From Lepisosteus oculatus (Eukaryota; Chordata; Actinopteri; Semionotiformes; Lepisosteidae): a DNA stretch of 64,000 nt. The position numbers and the translations under genes are program-made. Shown here piece by piece: positions 25,201 to 34,100 of the stretch; position 1 is the first letter of the stretch, and every line of letters starts with the position of its first letter. The notes under the pieces were generated by a model. The model was not told where the DNA came from. It was given only the letters and a program-made list of their open reading frames with translations, and searched no databases. The DNA lies in assembly GCF_040954835.1 (NCBI RefSeq), contig NC_090696.1:68695722-68759721 (forward strand), in the 5' to 3' direction.

Positions 25201-26171
25201 AGAATATTTTAGGAGTTTGTATGACAGCCTAAAGTGCTGTTCTTTCTTTCTCGGTGATTTTGAAAGATTTCAATTTTGAATAAAGCAAAACAAGACATAG
25301 CAAGTTAGCTTTAATTACTCCCCCCTCTCCACACAAGTTTCACATTGATCTATGGTGCGTTAGCTTCTCTGATTTGCTGGTGTTTTAGAAGTCTAACTTA
25401 ACAACTCGTTCCCTTGAATCTCTTCAGCATGCACCAGGACAATCACGGATACATCTGTATGATAATACAGCCGGCAAAAAAGGAGGATGCTGGCTGGTAC
25501 ACCATATCTGCTAAGAACGAAGCTGGAATTGTCTCAAGTACTGCTAGGCTGGATGTCTACAGTAAGTTCTGGGTGTGCCAGTCACATTGTGAAGCCCTTT
25601 TCACTGTTAATTTGTGATATATACTTCTCTATCATTAATTAGCATCACAGGTAGCTCATATCTATGAAGATGTAAGAAAAAAGTCCACAGGGTCTTGCTA
25701 AAGTATTCGGCTCCTTCCAAGGTTGAACCATTTTGTTGAATTGGAAGTGATGTCTGCACTTTTGTTGATAGTGAATTTTTTTCATCACAACTTGAAATGT
25801 CAAGATGAACACATTTGTGGATTAAGCATTCAAATTTGATATGAAAACCCCCTTCACCCATCAGAGTTCCTACCTCAGGTCCCCCAGAATCCAGCACTGA
25901 AGCTTAAGAACTACAACAGGTGCTCCTACAGTGTATGTGCCACCTTAGTCACATCCGGCCACAGCCAAGCCAAATGCTCCACCCTTCTTCCCCTGTAGCT
26001 CAGTGGCAGCAGCACTCGCAGACGCCCAAGCCGAAGAAGGTGCGCCCGGCGGCCAGCCGTTACGCGGCGCTGACGGAGAAAGGACTGGACGTCAAGGCGG
26101 CCTTCTTCCCCGAGGCCAACCCCATCAGCCTGCTCACGCAGCCCGAATTGGTGGAGAGCGACGACCTCTAA
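5626..26171 (+). CDS. PALLD: Palladin, 3' eleven coding exons (5'-partial)
   Basis: Palladin is an actin-associated scaffold of stress fibres, focal adhesions and Z-discs that binds alpha-actinin, VASP, profilin and F-actin. Exons are 5626-6333, 9185-9320, 10865-10966, 13844-14068, 14675-14824, 17331-17419, 20196-20328, 23931-24138, 24688-24853, 25428-25561 and 25999-26171. All have AG/GT borders and phases that join without a frameshift into 740 residues plus TAA. The first part is proline-rich with an FPPPPPP EVH1 ligand. Three I-set Ig domains follow (exons 4-6, 7-8, 9-11), each with the core Cys and Trp. The D-x-G-x-Y signature ends in YTC only in the middle domain; the outer two read YTIM and YTIS, as in human palladin as I recall it. 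The reading frame enters from an upstream exon outside the window (first base completes a codon). The internal Met at 5807 and the one at about 5843 fit the start of the short 90-kDa isoform. Confidence 0.96.
7226..7367 (-). mobile_element. 5S-SINE fragment, tail part (copy A)
   Basis: About 40 bases of AAT repeat, then ttgcttacacttatatagcg and ctttacaggtaatggggact to gcatccacc. Only the 3' part of the SINE, 5'-truncated, minus orientation, in a PALLD intron. Confidence 0.8.
8620..8876. mobile_element. Fold-back retroelement insertion with target-site duplication
   Basis: TATATGTATATTAC flanks the insertion on both sides (8620-8633, 8863-8876). Inside are two inverted copies of one repeat: 8632-8710 is the perfect reverse complement of 8741-8819 (79 of 79). 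The spacer is 30 bases (8711-8740), 27 of them identical to 8192-8218. The plus copy continues to about 8858 (gcagctacccacct). The unit contains CACCTGAAGAAGG...GGCCGAAACGTTGTG, a style typical of Penelope-like element ends (inference). It lies in a PALLD intron. Confidence 0.8.
9185..9320 (+). CDS. PALLD: PALLD exon (linker, GFSKKAVRTSRIASDSEIQG)
   Basis: Acceptor ttgttatag, donor GTGATC. The translation includes EIQGTKDAVIQDLERKLRFK, nearly identical to mammalian palladin. The region links the proline-rich part to the Ig domains and is predicted to be a short helix. Enters phase 2, ends phase 0. Confidence 0.95.
9321..10864 (+). other. PALLD: PALLD intron
   Basis: No exon or repeat family recognised apart from the hairpin at 10417. 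Confidence 0.6.
10417..10446. repeat. Tight hairpin, 12-bp arms
   Basis: CCTTCTGGTGAG and CTCACCAGAAGG with a 6-base loop (gttcag). In a PALLD intron. Too short for a microRNA precursor. Confidence 0.8.
10865..10966 (+). CDS. PALLD: PALLD exon (RLTYEEKMARRLLGAD)
   Basis: Acceptor tgctttcag, donor GTAGGA. 34 codons, symmetric phase 0: RLTYEEKMARRLLGADNAA, then an acidic stretch (EAEEE). The corresponding vertebrate palladin segment is nearly the same. A symmetric exon could be skipped without a frameshift. Confidence 0.94.
11010..11521 (+). mobile_element. 5S rRNA-derived SINE, near full length (copy B)
   Basis: The head gaagctcagcaggtgtgagc and gtgggagacctcctgg matches the 5S rRNA internal promoter (boxes A, IE, C). 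The body ends in gagtggagtgtcaagaaaag and an ATT-rich tail. In PALLD intron between 10966 and 13844. Older than copy C by its mismatches. Confidence 0.8.
11818..12045 (+). mobile_element. Second, diverged copy of the unclassified 14.1-kb repeat
   Basis: Starts at gatgatgatgataaatacat, then cccatattttgagtgagaag, taccttgagctcctgggg, ttggtcctcttggaaatcaa and agcctgttccccacggctgg. Same block order as 14139-14469, shorter in the middle. No clear target duplication found. Confidence 0.6.
13844..14068 (+). CDS. PALLD: PALLD exon: start of the first C-terminal Ig domain
   Basis: Acceptor tgttgcag, donor GTAATG. 75 codons, phase 0 at both ends. EYKVSSFEQRLISEIEFRLE is followed by an acidic linker, then APFFDQKLKHYKVFEGMPVT, the A-B strands of an I-set Ig domain with its first Cys (FVCKV). 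Confidence 0.95.
14120..14488 (+). mobile_element. Unclassified 331-bp insertion with 19-bp target duplication
   Basis: TTTGAATATGCTGTATTGT occurs at 14120-14138 and 14470-14488. The 331 bases between them resemble 11818-12045 (ctcccatattttg.gtgagaag, ttttaccttgagctcctgg, ggtctccatttctgt, gatgttattttac). A long target duplication suggests retrotransposition. No internal promoter or ORF is evident. In a PALLD intron. Confidence 0.7.
14675..14824 (+). CDS. PALLD: PALLD exon: core of the first C-terminal Ig domain
   Basis: Acceptor tctttggcag, donor GTAAGC, 50 codons. IYWFKDGKQIS gives the Ig tryptophan, and DDDGNYTIMAANPE gives the F strand. The usual second Cys is replaced in YTIMA, as recalled for human palladin. 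Confidence 0.95.
14825..17330 (+). other. PALLD: PALLD intron
   Basis: AT-rich, no exon, no recognised repeat family. Confidence 0.6.
17331..17419 (+). CDS. PALLD: PALLD exon: end of Ig domain and basic linker
   Basis: Acceptor ctggctcag, donor GTGGGT. GRTSCTGRMMVQAVNQRGRS finishes the G strand and opens the Arg/Ser-rich linker. Ends phase 2. Confidence 0.92.
18720..18759 (+). repeat. ATT/GTT microsatellite
   Basis: tattattattattattgttg then gttgttgttgttattatta, a compound triplet run in a PALLD intron. No SINE body is attached that I can see. Confidence 0.85.
19147..19235 (+). repeat. Tandem duplication, about 54-58 bp period, two units
   Basis: ctgacaggtcacctgagata and agactacacatgaat in unit 1 recur as ctgacaggtcacctgggata and agactacatgaat in unit 2 (starting near 19188). 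In a PALLD intron. Confidence 0.75.
20196..20328 (+). CDS. PALLD: PALLD exon: RSRSRDSGEEND linker and start of second Ig domain
   Basis: Acceptor ctgtctcag, donor GTGACG. RPRSRSRDSGEEND, a Ser-rich linker likely to be phosphorylated, is followed by RPHFLQAPGDLIVQEGKLCR and the first Ig Cys (MDCK). Enters phase 2, ends phase 0. Confidence 0.94.
20329..23930 (+). other. PALLD: PALLD intron
   Basis: Largest PALLD intron fully in the window (3.6 kb). No exon or known repeat recognised. Confidence 0.6.
23931..24138 (+). CDS. PALLD: PALLD exon: body of the second C-terminal Ig domain
   Basis: Acceptor tcaattgcag, donor GTAAAG. VSGLPTPDLIWQLNG gives the Ig Trp and SRDAGIYTCIASNRAG the second Cys. 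This is the only one of the three Ig domains here with the full Cys pair. Ends phase 1. Confidence 0.95.
24688..24853 (+). CDS. PALLD: PALLD exon: start of the third C-terminal Ig domain
   Basis: Acceptor tttttgcag, donor GTAAGG. KAPVFIEKLQNTGVAEGFPV, then RLECRV (first Cys) and QIFWKKENESLTHNTDRI (Trp). The last Ig domain of vertebrate palladin matches closely. Ends phase 2. Confidence 0.95.
25428..25561 (+). CDS. PALLD: PALLD exon: end of the third C-terminal Ig domain
   Basis: Acceptor ctcttcag, donor GTAAGT. SMHQDNHGYICMIIQPAKKE, then DAGWYTISAKNEAGIVSSTA. The F strand has YTIS in place of YxC. Ends phase 1. Confidence 0.95.
25999..26171 (+). CDS. PALLD: PALLD last coding exon and stop
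   Basis: Acceptor cccctgtag. The exon encodes TQWQQHSQTPKPKKVRPAAS, then RYAALTEKGLDVKAAFFPEA and the conserved acidic end LVESDDL, followed by TAA at 26169-26171. Mammalian palladin also ends ESEDL. The exon is much richer in GC than the intron before it. Confidence 0.95.
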
Positions 26172-28165
26172 AAACCAGAGTGGCGCCCCCCCCTCCACCT
26201 TCGAGTGCCGGACCCAGACCCTGCCCCGGACTCGGATTAAGGAAGAAGCCGTGCTCAAAGAGAAGATCCTGGCCTTCGAACGTGACCACGCTCATAGACC
26301 CTGCATTCACTCTCGGCTCACCGGCGGATGTGCTGGCATACAGAGTCCTGAATGAGATAATGCACTGCAAAGGTTTCAGCTCCTATTTACTTGCATCAGA
26401 TTTTGATTGTTTCAAGGATACTCTACTAGACTGTAGCCACACTATCCATTAAATAAGTATTCGTATTAGTCTCATGCAACATTTAAAGTCAGGTAAATGT
26501 GCTACGTGCCAGGTTTCTATTGCATGGTTTTTGGATACAAAACTCATATTTTCTAAACAGCTGGCACAGCACAGGTAGGCTTTTTTATTTTAATATAAAG
26601 TGGCTAGAGTAGCTCAATATGTGTATCGTTTTCAGGTATCACTGCGTACACATCTTATTTTTGAATACTGAAAATAAAAAAAAAACCGAGTATACAACGC
26701 ATGTACTTGCAAGTTCCCTGTTCTAGAAGAACGGGTTAGTTTTCGAGAAAAAAAAAAACAGCAATATTTACGTCACTCTATTTTTCAGGTTAGTGATGAA
26801 ATAAGTGCCTTTGTGCAATTTAATGTGACGTGTATGTACATCGTAGTAATACACAGTCATATTTTTCATCAAATGTGTCGACTCACAATGCATGTTACGA
26901 GGTTGTCGTTTTTATATGAGAATCCTGAGGGTTCCACATTCTTAGTGATACAGAATAACGTGAATCACAGGGAGGGCAAGTGGAATAAACAAAATCATCC
27001 CTGCCTAGGGGACAGCGAACAAAGATGCTGAAATGGCTGTTTTTCTTCGTGGTGCCTTAAGGTGTAAAGCAGTCATTTCAGCAAGATCTTATGCAGTATA
27101 CAAATACAGAACACCTTTTGTTTTTTACGTGTACCATTTTCTCATTACAGCCCACATAAACAGCTATAGGTTTTGCACAAGGTTGGGTCTCCTTTCCTTT
27201 TTTTTTTTGCTGAAGCTGTTGTGTAATTAGTAAGAGAGTTTTTGCCAAATGTTACCAGTTCCATGGAAAGCGTACTGTGGTTCCTGTGATAAGTTGAGCG
27301 AGTTAGTGCAGTAAGTTGATAAATGGATGTTGTCTGCTAGTGGGGAATGCGAGGTAAGCGCAAAGCAGAGCCCGGCAATCAAACCTGTAGATAAGTAGCT
27401 AATGTAGGGGTGGATAGGTTAAAGCAAATGTCAGACAAATGAATGAAATGGGTTAAGACATTAATACTCAAGATTGTTTGCTTTGCCTTTGTTCTTTGAG
27501 GCCTTTAGTCTTCAAATACCTAAAGCAAGAAAGATAGGTTTCATTGTGGAGGTCACACGCAGCTCCATGCTACATTTATTTTTTGCATAAGAGAAAAGAA
27601 TTAACAACAGCTTTACGCAGAAACTTTCAGTACAGTATTTTGTAATCCCTTTGTTTAGGCAAATGCATACCCTAAGCATGATTCCTATTGTCAAATGGGT
27701 TCCTATAAATTATAGCAGTGCCTTGAGGATCACTTTAGCATATTTTGAATTATTTATATTTGTGCGTGAACTACATTGTAGACTTTGTTTTTTAGGTACT
27801 AAGGCTTACTTTTATAAAGTCATTTGTGCAAGGATCTACAGGCAAAGTAGGAAAGCAAAACATTTTAGAAAATAAAGCTTGCAACTACTACAGACACTTT
27901 TTGCTAACAAGAGCTAATATCTCTTAACACAAGAATTTACATATTTGGTTAAATATTCATTCTATCCCAGGTAACAAAATGCATCTCACTAATACCTGTT
28001 CATCTCCACAGATTTCATCACTGTTTCATTATATTGTGTAAGTTAGTTCTATAGTACTATTTTTGTCACCTTTTTGTTTCCATGCTTTCTGGTGCTTTTA
28101 TGGATTGTTCTCCTAACTTTCTTTTGGTTTAAAAATAACAATAAACATATCTCTAAGTAAAAACT
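26172..28165 (+). other. PALLD: Probable PALLD 3' UTR
   Basis: About 2 kb of AT-rich DNA without a coding exon follows the palladin stop codon. AATAAA occurs at 26673, 27871 and 28140. The last would give a UTR of about 2 kb, a usual size for this gene. I infer the UTR from position; no cDNA supports the end point. Confidence 0.5.
28140..28145 (+). terminator. PALLD: Candidate distal poly(A) signal of PALLD
   Basis: AATAAA in an AT-rich setting about 2 kb past the PALLD stop. Earlier candidates are at 26673-26678 and 27871-27876. Which one is used cannot be decided from sequence. Confidence 0.4.
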
Positions 28166-30714
28166 CTTGAAATGTACTTTTCTTGAAACATTTCCGAAAT
28201 ACGGAGGAAAGGTTACACAAAGTCCCTTTTCATCGTTGACGTGTGTATTTATTTTTTATTCTAGCCGAGTCTGTATTTACTTAAACGTAGGAATCTTCCA
28301 CACATCAAACCGAAATTTGACAGAGTAGGCATGTGACATTCACATGTTTGATCAGGAATTAATTTTGGGCATAATACCTGCTAGAAATTCCACTTCTCTT
28401 TTTCCTGGGTATGAAAGTGTCCAAAGCTGTCCTGCCTCTTTGCCCTGGTTCCAGAAAAACTCTTTTAAATCTGTCCTTGAAATTAGGAGGTGGACACGAA
28501 CAGGAACACCCCAGTTCAGTGTGCAGTTAGTTGAAGTAGCTATTGACTGCATGAATACATCTCTCTTGTGCAGCTACCTTTACCCTGAGGAGAAGTTCAA
28601 GTACAATGCCCTCCCACCATGGAACATTACTTTTCTGAAAGGTTCTTATATCTAGGGGTAACCCAGCTCCGCCCAATTCCCCTAGCAGAGCTTCTTGTTT
28701 GACCCTCAGTTTGGCTTATGAACCTGGTAGCTAAAAAGCTGTTAGAACAGGCAGTCAATGGTTTAGTCACAATCACTGAGCCGACAAACTGGAGTTGGCA
28801 GTGAAGTCTTGTACCAAAATGATATAATATTTTTGACATCTTTATGAGCTGCAAAAGGAATTTTGTCATCATTTGACAAAGACAGTCATGCCTTTTATGC
28901 ACTTGAATCACAAAACTCTGTGTAGGAAACGGCAACAAGTCACATATTTATTCTAGGTGGTGCCGAGCCCCATGTGAAGCTTTGACTGAGCATGATAACC
29001 AATAGAGGAGACGTGTTTTGCCCCGTATGTGGCAAATAAAATATCTCCTCTATTGGTTAGAGAACAGCTTAGTACAAGAACAGATCTTTCTCTGGGAAAA
29101 AAGAATAGCACAGATTAAAACCCCCAATAAAATCCAACTCAAATAAATGAAGGGCAGGAATACAATAAGCAGGAAATGTAAAATCTAAGCCTATAAAAAA
29201 TGCAAAATGCCTCAGAATTGGCCGAAACAAATCAGCATGAGAGATGTTCTCCAATTACTGGAACCACCTCATGTACACTCCCTGGGCCCTGTTCTTGAGA
29301 GGTATTTCATTCTGAGAGGGCAAATAATCTCCAGTAAGAGTCCGTAGATACAAACCTTTCTTATTCTAGCAAGAGTCACCAACAGGCCACAAGGTTAATT
29401 CCACCATTCTACAAGAAAAAATGCTTTCTAATTGGCCGTCTGTAAAGAGTTCAGGAAAACTTTTGTAAGGTTTGTCTTTACGAAACATAACAGACTTACA
29501 TTGGATCCATATCGGAAAACACACTAGACCACAGGTATTTCAAATTCATACAAGATTGAATTTGTCCTGTGAAAAGCTGGACAACTGGGTCTCCATCTGT
29601 GTGTTCAGGTCCTGAAACTCGGTCAACCCGAGATCAGAGAACCTATCGAAGATAAAAAATAAAACTCGAAAAATAAAACTTAAGGTACTCTAGGTAGAAA
29701 AACAATTCTTGGTTTGCAGCAATAATTCGTTTTAAAGAAGAGAATTTCTTTCCCTTACTTTGGATCATAGAACATTAATATCTTAAATGTGGGTTTTGAA
29801 GTGAAGCTAGTAGTGTAATTATGTTGTTGTAAAAGGCAAGCAAAGCATTCATACTTAGTTGTCATGTGCTCCCAGTTTTGACATTTTTATGAGCTGCAGG
29901 ACATTCTACCATAACAGAAATGTGTAGATTTATAGTGTGAGAGAGGAAATGGTCACATTTGGGATTGTTAAGACCAATTATCAACCAGAAAAAAAGACCT
30001 TTTTCAGCCACTTATAAAACAAAAATCTACATGTATACAAACCTAATACCTTATATGGCCAAAATAAAAAATCCTTGTGATGTCCACATCATCCCTTTTC
30101 TGTGCAGCCCTTTCCAATTATTTTAATGTCGCCAAAGTGCAGTCATAGACAGTAATACCAGAAAGATGCATCAATAAATTCTACAAGGAAATGAAATACA
30201 CAAGATTATAGAAGAATTAAAATGATAAATGAAAAATACATCACACGTCTTACTGTCCCACTCATAAGTTATTCTGTACAAATGTACAATCAGCATGAAG
30301 AAAACAGAAGTTTTTGTATCTGCTTAAATATACAGAGAACAGTTCTATAAAAAGCTTCAAATACAGTATAAAGCAGTAAGAAAAATAAGCATCCTGGAAA
30401 AAGGTTACCAATGGAAGAGCTCTCACTGCTTCTGAAAGATGAAAGTTTTGGCACTTGACAAAAATGGTTATACAAGACCATCACTACTCAGAACAACACG
30501 GTCATTACCATCACTTTGTGATAAGACTTGGTTTTTCTCTTCATTCCATAACTGCGAAAAAAACTACATTCCTTAATCTCATTTTAACACATAACTATCT
30601 AACAACAGCTCTAGAACTTCTTTCAGTAAAATATGCACAACAATTAAACTTAAATGACCAAATAAATGACAGAATGAGATTAAATGACGTCATTCCAAAG
30701 TACAACTTGCTGGT
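28166..30714. other. Intergenic region between convergent PALLD and CBR4
   Basis: No coding exon recognised. Holds the 16-bp-arm inverted repeat at 28996. The two genes are transcribed toward each other here. Confidence 0.55.
28996..29059. repeat. Inverted repeat, 16-bp perfect arms
   Basis: TAACCAATAGAGGAGA (28996-29011) and TCTCCTCTATTGGTTA (29044-29059), 32-base spacer. Between PALLD and CBR4. It could be the remnant of a very small MITE. Confidence 0.8.
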
Positions 30715-30727
30715 TTTAATGTTTAAT
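30715..30727 (-). terminator. CBR4: Candidate CBR4 poly(A) signals (ATTAAA, two)
   Basis: Read on the minus strand, ATTAAA occurs at 30715-30720 and 30722-30727, about 250 bases past the CBR4 stop. It is the second most common signal variant. No canonical AATAAA was seen closer on that strand. Confidence 0.3.
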
Positions 30728-30974
30728 TAGTTCTTAATCACTGATGTGTCTTTCTGTTTTACTGTACAGATTTTTCCAGAACTACAGATCATGTCAGAGT
30801 AGAACATGGGGACTATTTAACCATTTCAGCCAAATCTCATCATGAAAAAGCAGCTTCTTTTATGGCTCTCCGTTGTTCGAATGACAGAACCGTGCCGTGA
30901 TCAAGACATTTGTCCACAGACGAAACAGCCAGGAATTCCAGTTCACTCCCAGACACCGGGAGATACCGCTGGCT

Positions 30975-31153
30975 TTACATGACCAGGTGTAGCCCCCCGT
31001 CAACAACGACCACTTGGCCGGTCACATACAGGGACTCGAGGAGAAAGAGGACAGCCTGGGCCACCTCCCTAGGCTCCCCAAAACGTCCCAATGGGATCTT
31101 CTTCCTCAATTCCTCTTCCTTCAGTTCCGCTGTCATGTCCGTGTGGATGAAAC
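30975..31153 (-). CDS. CBR4: CBR4 last coding exon
   Basis: Acceptor ttgtccgcag. [40 protein letters not shown], then [11 protein letters not shown] and TAA. Human CBR4 ends VVVDGGLQLIL. This is the substrate loop and C-terminal tetramer strand. Confidence 0.95.
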
Positions 31154-34100
31154 CTGCGGACAACAGGAACAACAAAGTTCTTTTACAGGAAGACATCCAC
31201 ACAGTGGTGTATTTCACGACCCGACACAGAATGCATCCAGCTCCACACTAATCTCCATATTTTCAGAAACGTCTTAAAGAAGGGCGTGACAGCATAGTCT
31301 TTGACATCCGTTTTGATCCCTGGCTCAAGAAACCCATGATGGAAGTAAACAAAGATGATGTAAGGAAATGTATGTGAGAAAGTCTAGCGAAGAGGCTTAA
31401 ATTCTCAAGAGCTTAAAACTGCATTTGAAAAAGTAAAAAAAGAAAGGCTTTCTGTTACTCTTTAAATGACAGTGGAAACAGCGTAAGATTTATTTATGGC
31501 AGCAAAGGAGAGGTAGTGATAGGAATCCTTTTGCCCCAAAAAGCACTTTAAACAATATTGAGAAAACCAAAAAATAAGTATAGAAAATATTTCAAACACC
31601 AGGTACATAATGTGACATCAGTTGAAGAAATACAACCATTACATTTGTTAAAAATTGTTCTTATAGGCCATGAGCTATGAGCATTATGAGCAGTTAAAAA
31701 GTTCAGAAAACACTAATGTCTTTTGATTACAAGAAGACGTGAATTACCTGGAGCAACCAGATTGACACGAATATTTCTTCCGGCAACTTCTTTGGCGAGA
31801 GAGCGTGTGAATCCCTCCAGTCCTGCCTTACTGGCACTGTATGCGCACTGGCCAGCATTGCCCTTTAGACCAACAACACTGCCTATAGGAAATACACAAG
31901 CTCAGGATCAACTGGGTCTTCATTAATCCCAGAGAAATTGCTCTGTAAGTATGGTCAATAGATGCTGGGAAACTACATTTGATGGTAGGGAACAGAAAAC
32001 AGTCCTTCAATAAATTAACTGTAAAATGACAATCCAGAAAAATTACTGTATGAATAGATTGTTAAAAGTTTACAAGTGTCTGTTTTTATTTAAAAAAAGA
32101 AAACTAAATTGTGGACAACCAAACAGCAGGCCCTCACTTTAACCTTTTGCAAAGGTAGTTGATAAAGCCCTGTTTGCAAATATTAAGAAGAGATAGCAGT
32201 TTCTAATTATTGGCTTTCAGCACCACCTTGTGGTGCCTTTATGAAAGTTCAATGACTCAGGCTTGGATTTAGGAATCCAATACAATCTGGGAACACAAAA
32301 AACATAACCCATAAATACTACTAAGGGCCATTATACTATTAAGATTCAAATGGTAAAAAGCAATAATTTTAGACATTTTAACTAAATCAAAACATGTAGA
32401 ATGGTTATTAAGTTAAAACTGTCTCTTAACTGATTCAAAATTAGTTTCTTCTCAAAAACGCACTAAAGTGTTACACACACACACACCTAGGGCCAATTTT
32501 CCCAGGAGCCAATTAATCTACCAGCATGTTTTTGGACTGTGGGAGGAAACCAGAGCGCTTGCAGGAAACCCACGTGAACATGAGGAGAATATACAAACTC
32601 CACACAGACAGCACCTCAGCAAGGCAGCAATGCTAACTACTGCAGTCCCCTATTATTCCACAAGTTGACAATTCAGTCATTGTAACAGATATTCCTTAGT
32701 CCATGTTTTAGAGGACTATGATTATTAAGGTGTTAATATATAGTGAGAAGCTCCACCAGAGTCTCTTTATTGTTGACAAAAGGGTTGAAATAGGATGTCC
32801 ATGTGGTCTATCATACGGACAGTGAATACTAACCTATATTTACAATGGCACCTCCTTGGTTGTGAAGCATCCCTTTCAAAGCACTTCTGCAGGTAAGCAT
32901 TGCACCTAGCAGGTTTGTGTGTAGCAGTGTGACTATGTCATCTGTCTTCATCCGTAGCAAGAGGCCATCCCTGCAACACAAGAGATACACGCTTTTCCCT
33001 CCACTTTTCTGGAAAGTTTCAGAGTAAACTAGTTTTTCAGAAAAAAAGATGTACAGGAAAAAGGACGTTAAACTCTAAGAATGTCTACTCCCTCAATATG
33101 TACCGCGCTGTGTTCAATGTGTTATATTAGTAATAATTAAAAACAATTTAATCCCACAAATTTAACAAAACATAGGTTAGCAGACTCAGGGGAAGCTTAA
33201 TGATGTCTGCCATTGAATTCTAACTGAGGCAGAACAACATTTTCCAATATCATTACAATTCACATATGCATTTCACATAATAAATCACAAACTACTGAAA
33301 GACATGTACAGTGATAAAAGGCTAAAAGGCTGAAATGTCAAACGCTCACCCTGCTCCTTGAGCACAGTATGGTGTTATCGACTCACTCTGGGTGAACCGC
33401 CAACATTTACTTTCACGAATAAAAGTCTCAGACTGAATTATAGCAATTTTGACACAGGCAAAAAAAAAAAACACAAACAAACCTGTTAACACCAGCTGCA
33501 TTGACCAGGTAGTTAATACTACCGCAGTGAGACTGAATCTTCTCAAATGTCTTCAAAACTTCCTGTTCCTTTGAAACATCACAACTGAGTGCAATGTGCT
33601 CATCTGGGTAAAAAATGTTAACAGTTAATATATTATACTGTAAAATATTAAACATTTAGCTTAATCCTGTATGCTACTCTGTATTAATAATCAGTGGCCT
33701 ACTATATTGATACAATTCAGAAATACGTTAGCATTGTTGTTGAATGCTGAAAATGATTTTTTTCTAGAAACCAGTGTCCTAACTAGTTTCCAACCTATGT
33801 ATTGAGGTGACTACTGTGTTGTCTTATTTTTGCTCCAGTCAAGTTCTTAATTACAGGCGACTTGATTCAAATTTCTTTTTAATGTGCTTTCAGATCTTAG
33901 AAGGTCAAACAGCATGTTTGAACTGCCCTTGATCAGGTGTGCTGCCTGAAACGTAACCGAGTGGACCTCTGCAGAAGGAGAAAACACTGGTTTCATTGCC
34001 GGTGTGGTTAATCCATTAACATTCCCTCCTCTGTCTAATCACCATACATTGTTCACCTATTAAATGCTGATAAGTCAGAAACATGCTGTATGTAAGCTAG

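Larger units (their letters stand above)
24139..25998 (+). other. PALLD: PALLD introns between the last four exons
   Basis: Three short introns (24139-24687, 24854-25427, 25562-25998) with nothing recognised in them. Confidence 0.6.
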
